Assembly (NCBI GenBank): GCA_026706025.1
Contig: JAPOZO010000083.1
Coordinates: forward strand, 1 to 32,279
Source: Candidatus Poribacteria bacterium
Lineage (GTDB): Bacteria > Poribacteria > WGA-4E > WGA-3G
Direction of reading: 5' to 3'
DNA length: 32,279 bases
A program made the position numbers and the translations under genes. Within the stretch, counting starts at the first letter, position 1. The number at the start of each line of letters is the position of its first letter. Positions 1 to 8,222 of this stretch are shown one piece after another. A model generated the notes under the pieces. That model had not been told where the DNA came from. It saw nothing but the letters and a program-made list of their open reading frames with translations, and did no database searches.

Positions 1-214
1 CTCGTCCCCAGGTAACCGCTTGAGGTGGATGGTAACATCCATCCCAGATGAATGATCATCACATACAGAATCCGGCTTATTCTCAACTCAAGCTTCTCGT
101 TTTGACACTAAGCGATTACAACCGAGATGTCGATCTACACATGATCTAAGGCAGATAGGTTCGGTTAGGAACCGAACCTACCGGACCTGGGTCCGAGGCG
201 GTTTAGAAAACAAT
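1..214. other. Non-coding left edge
   Basis: No frame is open for a convincing length. One frame runs open from the edge to a stop at 53-55, so a few C-terminal codons of a preceding gene cannot be excluded. A small hairpin (TGGATG at 26-31, CATCCA at 36-41, loop of four) follows. A perfect -35-like TTGACA lies at 102-107, but no acceptable -10 is found 16-18 bases on. The stretch ends with a REP-like palindrome described separately. Confidence 0.6.
157..204 (-). repeat. REP-like palindromic repeat, inverted copy
   Basis: The bases from 157 form a palindrome with arms AGGTTCGGTT and AACCGAACCT around a short centre, followed by CCGGACCTGGGT. Read on the minus strand this matches the repeats at 31925-31960 and 32201-32236 with about a one-base indel. 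The similarity continues weakly into the AGGCGGTTT that follows. It is therefore a dispersed intergenic repeat family with copies in both orientations at the two ends of the window. Confidence 0.8.
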
Positions 215-1393
215 ATGGGTCAACTTGGTAACTTGATCAAGCACGAACTAATTGATAATCTCACCAGTGGTCGTTATATCCTGACAAGTATTGTGTGCAT
301 CGTCTTATGTGTAATTTCTATCGTTTTAATGTCGCACGATTACCAACACCGAGAAAAACAGTCGAATTTGGCGCGTGGCATCTCCAGCCCTCCACAACCA
401 CTGAGTCTAATCGCGAAAGGAACAAATGAAGTCCGTCCGGTCATCCCAAATTATCACCCTCGATATAACGTCATCGGACAGGTTTTCATGCGTTTTGGTG
501 AAGAACGCCACATCTTTGAACTGTTTGAAACACCTGACTTTGTCTATATTGTCAGTATAGTCTTGTCGGTCCTAACGATTTTTCTCTCTTATGATAGCAT
601 TTGTGGTGAAAAAGAGACACATACCCTCTCCTTGGTGCTGAGCAATTCTCTTCGGCGATCAACATTTCTATTAGGCAAATGGATCGGCGGCTATATCAGT
701 CTGCTTTTGAGTTTCTCTCCGGCAGTGCTGCTCATGTTCATCTATATGTATACCTTCTCCGGCGTTTCACTTTCCGGTGAGCATTTCCTGCGGCTCGGTG
801 GCATTATCTGCTTCACTTTGATCTATCTCTCTGTGTTTTTTACACTCGGCTTACTCGTTTCTACAGTAGTTCATCGAGAGGCAACTTCCCTCGTTTTGTG
901 TCTATTTATCTGGATGATATGGACGTTATGGATACCGAGGCTCGCGCTTTTAACGACGCGGACAATAGCACCCGCTCCGTCTGAAGGTGAGCATAGACAA
1001 ATGAAGGAACAGGTTGTTACCGAACACGACATCACTGAGGAACAACGAGAGATATTGTGGTCAATGGACGATACCTATATTGCCAAGATTGACCGCCAAA
1101 TTGAGTTAGGAAAAAACCTCTCTCGTCTTTCGCCATTGGCATCCTATGTCCACGGTTCAACGACGCTCGCACAAACAGGAATACCAGATTATCAAGACTA
1201 TCGACGCCGACTTTTCGCATGGCTTAAACGGGGTGTGAGACAAGAGGGACAATGGTCCATGTTTGTTCATCGACCCCAGCCGTTGGAACGCAGTTTCTCT
1301 GCGGTTTGGATTGATTTGCAACTGCTCCTCTTGTGGAACGTCTTGTTGTTCATGGGAGCGAACTTAGCGTTCCATCGTTATGATGTGAGATGA
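215..1393 (+). CDS. ABC-2 family transporter permease (subunit 1)
   Basis: This 392-residue integral membrane protein has about six hydrophobic segments: near residues 20-42, 108-127, 150-175, 188-215, 222-245 and 365-385. A long soluble loop of roughly 110 residues precedes the last one. The block YDSICGEKE around residues 126-134, followed by a T-L-x-L-V-L-S-N-x-x-R run and a G-K-W helix, is typical of ABC-2 permeases of the NosY/DUF3526 type. It probably pairs with the next gene as half-permeases of one exporter. The substrate cannot be told from sequence, and no ATPase gene is in the window. The start ATG has only a distant GAGG upstream. Confident as an ABC-2 permease, unsure of its role. 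Confidence 0.85.
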   Translation: MGQLGNLIKHELIDNLTSGRYILTSIVCIVLCVISIVLMSHDYQHREKQSNLARGISSPPQPLSLIAKGTNEVRPVIPNYHPRYNVIGQVFMRFGEERHIFELFETPDFVYIVSIVLSVLTIFLSYDSICGEKETHTLSLVLSNSLRRSTFLLGKWIGGYISLLLSFSPAVLLMFIYMYTFSGVSLSGEHFLRLGGIICFTLIYLSVFFTLGLLVSTVVHREATSLVLCLFIWMIWTLWIPRLALLTTRTIAPAPSEGEHRQMKEQVVTEHDITEEQREILWSMDDTYIAKIDRQIELGKNLSRLSPLASYVHGSTTLAQTGIPDYQDYRRRLFAWLKRGVRQEGQWSMFVHRPQPLERSFSAVWIDLQLLLLWNVLLFMGANLAFHRYDVR

Positions 1394-1412
1394 CAGCGGA
1401 ATTGAGGAAAAC

Positions 1413-2795
1413 ATGTTCTGGACATTAATCAAAAAAGAAATACATGATCATATCCTCAGTGCTCGTTTCGCGGTTTCAATGATTCTGGCATTGATTTTTC
1501 TCATCGGGTCAACGGCAATGTTAGCGACGGATAAGACTTGGGCAGGACGGCAATTATATACAGGGTACAAACTCAAAGACTATCTGTATACCAATAAGTA
1601 TAGTTGGTATTGGATGAACCGAGACCTTCCAACATTGAGGGTTTTGGCAACAGGATTGGACGAAGAACTCTCTTTGAATGCCAATAGTGAAGCAAAAATG
1701 GGGCCTCAATTTGAGAACAATCGACAATTTGTTAATAACCCAAACCGCTATCTCTTTTCCCAGTTGGATTTTGTTTTTTTCTTTAATATCGTCGGGAGTC
1801 TGTTAGCATTTGTGTTTACGTATGACACGATTTCGGGAGAATCTCGTCGCGGGACCTTACGGCTGGTGTTGGTAAATTCCATCTCACGTCCTTTGCTTTT
1901 GACCGCGAAGTTCGTTGGGAGTTATCTCAGCCTAATCACTTCTCTACTGCCGGCACTGATGAGTGTGATTCTACTCTTATACCTAATGCCGAATGTGAAT
2001 CTTCGTCCCTCTGATTGGGTAGCAACCTTATTTCTTTTTTTGTTGGCGCTGCTTTACCTATCTGTTTTTTGTGCGCTTGGGCTTTTTGGGTCATGTTTGA
2101 CAAAACATCCGAAAACGACACTAACTCTTTTGATGGCGTTATGGGTAGTCATGGTTTTAGTGATACCCAACTTTAGTCCATTTTTAGCCGCCTATTTGCG
2201 TCCTATCCCTACAGTGTATGAGGTCCATGAGAATATACGAAGACTCTCAGGAGATATTTGGCAACAGAGCCACGAGGCGGTAGAGGAATTCATACAGGAA
2301 CATGGCGGCGATCCAGCAGCCCTAAGTGATGCGGAGAAACAAACTATAGACAAAATCCGAGCGAAAGCGGAGCGGAGACAGATGAACCTAAGCGTGGGAA
2401 AAGCAGCAGAAATCCGACAAGATTTCATCAATGCGGTTGAAGCGCAAGCCGATATGAATCTGTCCATCTCCCTAATTTCGCCCTCGGCGGCATTTGTTTT
2501 TTTAGCGACTGATGTAGCGAATACCGGAATTTTCAGCGAATGGAATTTCCGGAGCGCTGTTATTCGATACCGTCACCAATATGCTGAACACGTCAATAGA
2601 TATATTGAAGAAACGGGAGACTATGAAATCCTACAACGTATTTTGAAAGCGGATCCGCCAGATTTTGTTCCACCGAAGTTTTTTGTTTCTGATGTAATAT
2701 CGATGCATTTCAATCTGCTGGTGGTTCTTTTGCTTTATAGCGTCGTGTTTTTCTTTGCAGGTCAAGCCGTGTTTATTCGCAGACCACTGACATAA
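1413..2795 (+). CDS. ABC-2 family transporter permease (subunit 2)
   Basis: This 460-residue protein has the same build as the gene 19 bases upstream: an N-terminal membrane segment (about 19-40), an 80-residue extracytoplasmic loop, four clustered membrane helices from about 118 to 255, a large soluble loop (about 265-430), and a final helix near 435-455. The conserved block YDTISGES (residues 137-144), then an R-R-G-T-L-R-L-V-L run, matches the equivalent block of its neighbour. The two are likely paralogous partners in one transporter. A good Shine-Dalgarno GAGGA lies at 1404-1408. It converges on the minus-strand gene downstream, with no clear terminator in the 45-base gap. Confidence 0.85.
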   Translation: MFWTLIKKEIHDHILSARFAVSMILALIFLIGSTAMLATDKTWAGRQLYTGYKLKDYLYTNKYSWYWMNRDLPTLRVLATGLDEELSLNANSEAKMGPQFENNRQFVNNPNRYLFSQLDFVFFFNIVGSLLAFVFTYDTISGESRRGTLRLVLVNSISRPLLLTAKFVGSYLSLITSLLPALMSVILLLYLMPNVNLRPSDWVATLFLFLLALLYLSVFCALGLFGSCLTKHPKTTLTLLMALWVVMVLVIPNFSPFLAAYLRPIPTVYEVHENIRRLSGDIWQQSHEAVEEFIQEHGGDPAALSDAEKQTIDKIRAKAERRQMNLSVGKAAEIRQDFINAVEAQADMNLSISLISPSAAFVFLATDVANTGIFSEWNFRSAVIRYRHQYAEHVNRYIEETGDYEILQRILKADPPDFVPPKFFVSDVISMHFNLLVVLLLYSVVFFFAGQAVFIRRPLT

Positions 2796-2840
2796 CACAC
2801 AGAGTGGATCGATCCTACCAATTGAGTCAATCAGCACTTT

Positions 2841-3767
2841 CTATTCACTCATTTGCGCAATGCGACCAAAATCTTTCAATGTTTTCAAAGTCTCGACCGT
2901 GAACCTGGATTGCCATTCCCGCTTGGCTGTTCGCCACGCCTCTGGATATTGATCGCCCCAGGAGAAATTCGGGGACCAAGAGCCGTCCCCGCCCTGCTGT
3001 TCGATCTCAAAGTCCAAGTTCATCGCCACTTCATCCTTGAGCCCAGCAGCTAAGGGTGATTCTGGAGAGGGCACCAACCACAGAGGTTTGAGAACATAGT
3101 CAGTCAACGCCTCCGCGTTCCGGGCAACACCGGGTGCTGCTGCTCGAGCGAGTTTTGCCCAGACCTTGTCCCTATTCGGCAGAACCTCTGTCTCCGCGAG
3201 CCTTACGAAACAGAGGGAGTCGTGCATCTCCATTTCGTCGGGTAGAGAATATAGATGCTCCAAAACGGTCGCTGTTAATGTCTCCAGCAATTGCGTCGGC
3301 ACGCCATCGCTAAATTCGTGCAAATACCCGACAATCTCAGCGCGAGGGTTGACCAGAAACTGACCGAAAGTTTCGGCACTATTCCCATAATTCCACCAAG
3401 GCGCGTGAGGTGCATCATCCACTTCAGGTGGAATGATAGGCCATACCTGTTGGGACGCCTCATAGGTGGCAATAAAATACTGGATTCCCTGCTGGACCAA
3501 TATGTGACTTGCAGGTGCTCGAATTTCTCTGAGAATTTGGAAGCCTACTGTGGTCACAATCGCGGATGAAAATGGTGTTCTAATGTCAGGTTCCAGACTG
3601 TGGCCGAAACCACCATCGTCGTTTTGATAAGGTGTTAGTGCGGCAAGAACGGCATCAGTGGGACCATCCTCAAAATGGAATTCAAAGCGTCTTTGGTCCA
3701 ACGCTCGCCCCTGATCCATTATAAAGTCCTTTGCTTTCTGAAATGCCGATTGCGTCAGTTTTTTCAC
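2841..3767 (-). CDS. Terpenoid-cyclase-like alpha/alpha-toroid protein, function unknown
   Basis: The protein resembles prenyltransferase/squalene-oxidase-repeat proteins. A DDGGFG motif near the N-terminus is followed by SLEPDIRTP, and a GGDGSWSPNFSW block lies near the C-terminus. Both are QW-like turns of an alpha/alpha toroid. No cyclase DxDD motif was recognised, so enzymatic activity is not claimed. The reading frame is open to an ATG at 3854, but those first 29 codons lie across an inverted repeat and look non-coding. I chose the GTG at 3767 because it keeps the conserved helix (KAKDFIMDQGRALDQRRFEF) intact. The ATG at 3719 has a well-placed AAAGGA but would cut that helix. Neighbour hyuB lies upstream on the same strand. 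Confidence 0.65.
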   Translation of the reverse strand: MKKLTQSAFQKAKDFIMDQGRALDQRRFEFHFEDGPTDAVLAALTPYQNDDGGFGHSLEPDIRTPFSSAIVTTVGFQILREIRAPASHILVQQGIQYFIATYEASQQVWPIIPPEVDDAPHAPWWNYGNSAETFGQFLVNPRAEIVGYLHEFSDGVPTQLLETLTATVLEHLYSLPDEMEMHDSLCFVRLAETEVLPNRDKVWAKLARAAAPGVARNAEALTDYVLKPLWLVPSPESPLAAGLKDEVAMNLDFEIEQQGGDGSWSPNFSWGDQYPEAWRTAKREWQSRFTVETLKTLKDFGRIAQMSE

Positions 3768-3790
3768 TGTTGTTGTCCGTAGTTTTCCTC

Positions 3791-3835
3791 TATTTGCTGC
3801 TGGCAATCGCGATCCTACCAAGTCGCTCCAGCAGC
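3791..3835. repeat. Perfect 11-bp inverted repeat (hairpin)
   Basis: TTTGCTGCTGG at 3791-3801 is mirrored by CCAGCAGCAAA at 3825-3835, separated by 23 bases. It lies just upstream of the likely start of the minus-strand toroid gene. The spacer holds CGATCCTACCAA (3810-3821), which also occurs at 2810-2821 just beyond the 3' end of that gene, so 12-bp direct repeats flank it. Confidence 0.7.
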
Positions 3836-3979
3836 AAAATATCCTCATATACATAATTAATACTATTTAAGTTATATATGATAACATATTAATTTAAAAA
3901 TGTAAATTATTTTTTTTTATGCGCGCGGCATTTTTACCAGATTTCGGTGTCAAACCCAATCCTTTAGGTTACTATATTG

Positions 3980-5557
3980 TTAAGATGAAAATCCACCGCC
4001 ACCGGGGGTCTCTATGCGAATAACATCGCCTTCGCGCGTTGAAACGGAGACCTTACTTGCTAACGGATGTTCTTCTCCATCAGAAATTAACACGTTGCGT
4101 CCGGGTTGTCCGGATTCTCCACCTTGCAAACCGTAAGGACCGCGGGTTCGGCGTTCTGAAAGAATCGTAACCTCCGCATCTGTCAGAAGTCGCAATGCTC
4201 GAATAACGCCATCACCCCCTCGAAATTTCCCCGCACCGCCCGTTCCGCGTCGGATTGCATATTCTGCCACCTGCATCGGATAGTTCGTCTCAATCGCCTC
4301 TATGGGAGTGTTCATTGTATTCGTCATGTGTGTGTGGATGGCATCAATACCGTCTCGGTTCGGGCGTGCCCCCATCCCGCCTGCGATAGTTTCGTAGTAA
4401 GTAAAATCCTTTCCGCGTGAAGCATCATAGCCGCCGATTGTGAGATTATTCATAGTGCCGGAACTCGCAGCAGGAATCTGGTCGGGACAGGCTTGCGCCA
4501 AAGCACCGAGTAGCACATCAACAATTCGCTGTGATGTTTCGACGTTCCCTCCTGCAACCGCTGCTGGGAACTTCGCGTTCACAACGGTTCCCTCTGGTGC
4601 AATCACTCGGATAGGTTCTAAACACCCTGCATTGGCGGGAACGTTTGCACCGGCGATGCATCGAAAAGTGTAAAAAACTGCGGAAAGCGTAATCGCGTAA
4701 ATCGCATTGACAGACCCACGTGCTTGCGGTGCTGTGCCAGTAAAATCGACGACTGCTGTATCATTTTCAATCTCAATTGCAACCTGTATTTCAATCGGAT
4801 CATCGGTAATACCGTCGTTGTCAAGTACATCGGCGTATACGTAACGTCCGTCAGGGATTTCTCGGAGGCGTGCCCGTACCATTCGGCTTGCATACTCGCA
4901 CAGTTCTTGCATATACGCCGTAATCTCTGTCGTACCATATTTGGCTATCATCTCTCGCAATCGCCGTTCGCCGACGCGGTTCGCTGCGAGCTGTGCTTCC
5001 ATATCGCCGCGCCGTTCTTCAGGTGTCCGGACATTGGCGAGAATTAGTTCCCAGAGGTCGGTATCCAATTCTCCGCTCCGGATAAGTTTGACAGGAGGGA
5101 TACGGATCCCTTCTTGGATAACACTTGTTGCAATGGGCATAGAACCTGGGGCCATGCCACCGACATCTGCGTGATGCGCGCGATTCGCGACAAAGAAGAC
5201 AGGTTTTTTTTCTGTTTTGTTGCCATTTCCATCCGAAAAAATGGGGGCAACGAGCGTGATATCTGGTAGATGGGTGCCACCGCGATACGGATCGTTGAGG
5301 GCGATCATATCACCGGGTACCATTTCGGTATGTTCAATCGCAGCGAGGACGGAAAGCGGCATAGAGCCGAGATGCACTGGAATGTGCGCGGCTTGCGCGA
5401 CCATCTTGCCGGTCCCATCAAAAACAGCACATGAAAAATCAAGGCGTTCTTTGATATTGGGTGAAAACGCTGTGCGTTGTAGTGTTACACCCATCTCCTC
5501 GGCAACCGAGGTCAGCATGTTTTTATAAAGTTCGAGTTTGATAGGGTCTGTGTTCAT
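3980..5557 (-). CDS. Hydantoinase B / oxoprolinase family subunit (HyuB-type)
   Basis: This 525-residue protein matches the HyuB family, the beta subunit of ATP-dependent N-methylhydantoinases, acetophenone carboxylase-like enzymes and 5-oxoprolinase. Family landmarks are visible in order: an N-terminal [11 protein letters not shown] block, [10 protein letters not shown], a [11 protein letters not shown] motif, [36 protein letters not shown], and a glycine-rich C-terminus TPGGGGF. Length is normal for the family. The usual HyuA partner is not adjacent on either side, so it is an orphan here and its substrate cannot be inferred. The region between it and the divergent oxidoreductase (5558-5664) must hold promoters for both, but no strong Shine-Dalgarno is seen ahead of this start. 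Confidence 0.9.
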   Translation of the reverse strand: MNTDPIKLELYKNMLTSVAEEMGVTLQRTAFSPNIKERLDFSCAVFDGTGKMVAQAAHIPVHLGSMPLSVLAAIEHTEMVPGDMIALNDPYRGGTHLPDITLVAPIFSDGNGNKTEKKPVFFVANRAHHADVGGMAPGSMPIATSVIQEGIRIPPVKLIRSGELDTDLWELILANVRTPEERRGDMEAQLAANRVGERRLREMIAKYGTTEITAYMQELCEYASRMVRARLREIPDGRYVYADVLDNDGITDDPIEIQVAIEIENDTAVVDFTGTAPQARGSVNAIYAITLSAVFYTFRCIAGANVPANAGCLEPIRVIAPEGTVVNAKFPAAVAGGNVETSQRIVDVLLGALAQACPDQIPAASSGTMNNLTIGGYDASRGKDFTYYETIAGGMGARPNRDGIDAIHTHMTNTMNTPIEAIETNYPMQVAEYAIRRGTGGAGKFRGGDGVIRALRLLTDAEVTILSERRTRGPYGLQGGESGQPGRNVLISDGEEHPLASKVSVSTREGDVIRIETPGGGGFSS

Positions 5558-5650
5558 TAGTTTTAATGTATAAATTGGCGAGTAGCGTCAGTATGTATAA
5601 GTGAATTGCATTTTAACACCTTCTCCTATAACATGCAAGGAAAGATTTGC

Positions 5651-5657
5651 AAGGAGG
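5651..5657 (+). promoter_or_regulatory. Strong Shine-Dalgarno deciding the oxidoreductase start
   Basis: AAGGAGG lies seven bases before the ATG at 5665. The frame is open to an ATG at 5647, but that start would place this ribosome site inside the coding region. Confidence 0.85.
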
Positions 5658-5664
5658 ATCCAAA

Positions 5665-6633
5665 ATGAAAAAAATCAATATCGCACTGATCGGCGCGGGT
5701 GGAATGGCAAATGGCGTTCATTATCCATCGCTCAGAGAATGTGAAGATGTGAATCTTGTCGGATTGTGCGACCTGGTCCCATCGAAACTTCAGGCAACAG
5801 CGGAACGGTTTGAGATTGATCAGACGTTCACTGATTATCGGGAGATGCTTGAAAAAACGTCTCCAGATGCTGTATATATTTTGATGCCACCGCAGCACCT
5901 ATTCCCTCTGGCTATTCACTGCCTTTCGCAGCAACTCCATGTTTTTATTGAGAAACCCCCGGGTGTTACGCTCCACCAAACCAAGGAGATGGCGTTAGCG
6001 GCGGAAAAGAACAATTGTAAAACGATGGTTGGTTTTAATCGTCGTTTCATTCCGCTTTTACAAAAAGTTAAAGCGATAGTTGAAGCAAACGGTCCAATCA
6101 TTCAATGCATGTCAACCTTCCATAAAAACACGCCAAATGCGCTCTACTACGATGGTGTGATAGATGTTTTGACCTGTGATGCGATTCACGCCGTAGATGC
6201 GCTCCGATGGCTTGGTGGAGGCGAGGTGAAAGCCGTTGCGAGCGACATCAATAGTTTCTATTCCGAGCGTGAGAACAGTTTCAACGCACTCGTCAAATTT
6301 ACGAGTGGTGCTTCTGGATATCTTGGCACGAATTGGGCAGTTGGCGGACGCATCCATACATTTGAAATGCACGCACGTGGGATTTCGGCTTATATCAATC
6401 CCGACGCAGGCGGACGCGCGGTACTTCACACGCCCGAAGGCACAACCGAAATTACACCGGAGACAGCGGCGGATTCTGACAAACTGCACAGAACCTATGG
6501 ATTTTATGGCGAAAGTAGGCACTTTGTGGATTGTATCCAGCAGGACGAGCAGCCACTAACCTGTTTTTCGGATGCAGTCAAGACGATGGAACTTGTGACG
6601 GCTATCTACCAAAATCGGATAGACGCATTATAG
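5665..6633 (+). CDS. Gfo/Idh/MocA family NAD(P)-dependent oxidoreductase
   Basis: The 322-residue protein opens with a Rossmann dinucleotide-binding motif (ALIGAGGMA, residues 6-14) and carries the family's EKPP motif (FIEKPPGVTL) where the catalytic lysine lies. A C-terminal alpha/beta domain follows, with a GFYGESRHFVDCI segment typical of sugar or inositol dehydrogenases. It is expected to oxidise or reduce a polyol or sugar-like substrate in the cytoplasm, but the substrate is not readable from sequence. It stands alone: divergent from hyuB and 76 bases ahead of rsmH. That gap holds a separate promoter, so it is probably not part of the dcw operon. Confidence 0.9.
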   Translation: MKKINIALIGAGGMANGVHYPSLRECEDVNLVGLCDLVPSKLQATAERFEIDQTFTDYREMLEKTSPDAVYILMPPQHLFPLAIHCLSQQLHVFIEKPPGVTLHQTKEMALAAEKNNCKTMVGFNRRFIPLLQKVKAIVEANGPIIQCMSTFHKNTPNALYYDGVIDVLTCDAIHAVDALRWLGGGEVKAVASDINSFYSERENSFNALVKFTSGASGYLGTNWAVGGRIHTFEMHARGISAYINPDAGGRAVLHTPEGTTEITPETAADSDKLHRTYGFYGESRHFVDCIQQDEQPLTCFSDAVKTMELVTAIYQNRIDAL

Positions 6634-6658
6634 TGACCCAATAGCCCATAAAATGAAT

Positions 6659-6674
6659 TGGCACGTTTCTTGCT
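6659..6674 (+). promoter_or_regulatory. Putative sigma-54 (RpoN) -24/-12 promoter ahead of rsmH and dcw
   Basis: The bases TGGCACGTTTCTTGCT fit the sigma-54 consensus TGGCAC-N5-TTGC(A/T) exactly, with GG at 6660-6661 and GC at 6672-6673. Transcription would start near 6685, about 25 bases before the rsmH ATG. No sigma-70 pair with proper spacing is present: TTGGCA to TATAAA is 23 bases apart. The match is direct; function is inferred. No upstream enhancer site or activator gene is recognised. Confidence 0.5.
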
Positions 6675-6709
6675 AAGCAGCAAAGGTATAAAGTCATATT
6701 GGAACGAGT

Positions 6710-7663
6710 ATGGATACGCACCACATACCAGTTTTATGCGATAAAGTGGTTGATTTTCTTAAACCGAAATCGGATGGCGTTTACATAGACGGTACTGTCG
6801 GATTAGGTGGGCATAGTGAGACTATCCTTGAAACCTCTGCTCCGAGTGGACGTGTGATCGGAATAGATCTGGATGTTGAAGCTCTCACTGTTGCTGAAAG
6901 TAGGCTACACGCCTTTGGGGAGCGGTGTTCCCTTATTAACGGCAATTTTGCTGAGATGGATGTTTTACTGGAAAGACATTCAGTTCATGCTGTTGACGGT
7001 ATCCTACTTGACTTAGGGGTGTCATCGCTACAGTTAGATACACCACACCGAGGGTTTAGTTTCAACCACACCGGTCCTTTAGACATGCGTATGAATCCCG
7101 GACAGGCGTTGGATAGTGCTGATCAGACCGTTCCAACGGCTATGAAAGTGGTCAATGATAGCACAATAGACGTTCTTGTTGATATTTTTAAGCGATACGG
7201 TGAAGAACGATACGCGAAACGAATTGCGGATCGGGTTGTTCAAGCGAGACAACAAGAACCGATAATAACAACGACGCAGTTCGCAGAAATTGTCAAGCAA
7301 GCTGTCCCGCGAAAGACATTCAAAATCCATCCAGCGACGCGTGCGTTTCAAGCACTACGGATTCACGTCAACGCAGAGTTGGAAAACTTGGTGTCAGGTT
7401 TAGATGTCGCAATATCACTCTTGAAACAGGGCGGTTGTCTGTGTGTTATCACATTTCATTCGCTTGAGGACAGAATAGTCAAACATTGCTTTCAGACATG
7501 TGCCAAGACGTGTATCTGTCCACCGAAAACGCCTATCTGTATTTGTGAACACAAGCCATCGGTAGAGATTATCACAAAACGTCCGGTATTACCGAGTGAA
7601 ACTGAAATTCAAAACAATCCGCGAGCAAGAAGCGCAAAACTACGTGCCGCTCGCAAATTGTAG
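6710..7663 (+). CDS. rsmH: 16S rRNA (cytosine(1402)-N(4))-methyltransferase RsmH
   Basis: The 317-residue protein (formerly MraW) methylates N4 of cytosine 1402 in 16S rRNA using S-adenosylmethionine. It has the family N-terminus HIPVLCDKVVDFL, the SAM-binding DGTVGLGGHS motif, DGILLDLGVSSLQLD, PHRGFSF, and the late SLEDRIVKHCF motif followed by a cysteine-rich stretch (CAKTCICPPKTPICIC). It is the first gene of the dcw cluster, as usual, but the mraZ gene that commonly precedes it is missing. The Shine-Dalgarno is weak (GGA at 6701-6703). Confidence 0.96.
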   Translation: MDTHHIPVLCDKVVDFLKPKSDGVYIDGTVGLGGHSETILETSAPSGRVIGIDLDVEALTVAESRLHAFGERCSLINGNFAEMDVLLERHSVHAVDGILLDLGVSSLQLDTPHRGFSFNHTGPLDMRMNPGQALDSADQTVPTAMKVVNDSTIDVLVDIFKRYGEERYAKRIADRVVQARQQEPIITTTQFAEIVKQAVPRKTFKIHPATRAFQALRIHVNAELENLVSGLDVAISLLKQGGCLCVITFHSLEDRIVKHCFQTCAKTCICPPKTPICICEHKPSVEIITKRPVLPSETEIQNNPRARSAKLRAARKL

Positions 7664-7827
7664 TCCATGGCTTCTACGAAAAAGTGTATCTTAAATAATA
7701 TCTTCAACGTTTAGAAAGTAAAGGTTTTTATGAGTAATAAGATATTCAGAGAACGGTTGTAAAGTAGCATCAGAAAACTGCAGTCCGGAAGTCCGGTTCT
7801 CTAAAATCGGTTAGCAGGTTCAATCAA

Positions 7828-8151
7828 ATGCAGACACCAGATATCTATTCAACACGTACTACGAAAGTGGAGGAACCGAAGCCGAAAAAGAGGTTTCCAT
7901 TAGTCTACGTCGTTTTAGGGTTATCTTTTTGTGCCTTCGCTGGTAGCATCTGGTTCTCATCTTACGCGAAAAATGTCGCTTTACTGCGGCAGCCTGTCTA
8001 TGAAAGACAGAAACACTCCGTCCAAGATGAAATTCATCAACTTGAATTGGAGGAGTCAGCGTTAACCCGTATCCAAAGGGTTCAACAAATCGCAACTGAG
8101 CTTAAAATGGTTGAACCGACAGATGCTTCACAGATCGTCTGGGACAAATAG
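7828..8151 (+). CDS. ftsL: FtsL-like cell division protein
   Basis: This small bitopic protein (107 residues) has a short charged cytoplasmic tail rich in Lys, Pro and Glu. One membrane helix follows at about residues 25-46, then a periplasmic segment (about 50-95) with coiled-coil character. It ends in the FtsL/DivIC-like pattern I-A-x-E-L-x-M-V-x-P. Sequence identity in this family is always low, so the call rests on build and on position between rsmH and ftsI, where ftsL normally lies. Its role would be to link FtsB and FtsQ to FtsW/FtsI at the septum. No ftsB is seen nearby. The 164-base gap before it holds a CCGGAAGTCCGG near-palindrome and no gene. Confidence 0.8.
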   Translation: MQTPDIYSTRTTKVEEPKPKKRFPLVYVVLGLSFCAFAGSIWFSSYAKNVALLRQPVYERQKHSVQDEIHQLELEESALTRIQRVQQIATELKMVEPTDASQIVWDK

Positions 8152-8175
8152 TTTCGTTTTTTAGTGTTGTTTTTC

Positions 8176-8190
8176 GCCTTTTTGAAAGGC
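8176..8190 (+). other. Intercistronic hairpin, ftsL-ftsI
   Basis: GCCTTT and AAAGGC form a six-pair stem with a TTG loop. No U-tract follows directly, so it is not a convincing terminator. It could affect processing or attenuation. Confidence 0.45.
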
Positions 8191-8222
8191 ATTTGGATTC
8201 ATCTTAATTTTATAGGTCAAAC

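Noticed and set aside
102..130. Promoter from the perfect TTGACA at 102-107
   Set aside because: No acceptable -10 hexamer at 16-18 bases; the first permease's promoter remains unknown.
3910..3935. Terminator for hyuB from the T-run and GC palindrome
   Set aside because: In the minus-strand direction the hairpin is followed by A, not U, and its stem is only four pairs. A plus-strand reading has no gene to end.
6634..6709. MraZ-box repeats (TGGG spaced by ten) before rsmH
   Set aside because: Only two TGGG on the minus strand, eight bases apart, which does not fit the MraZ box spacing.
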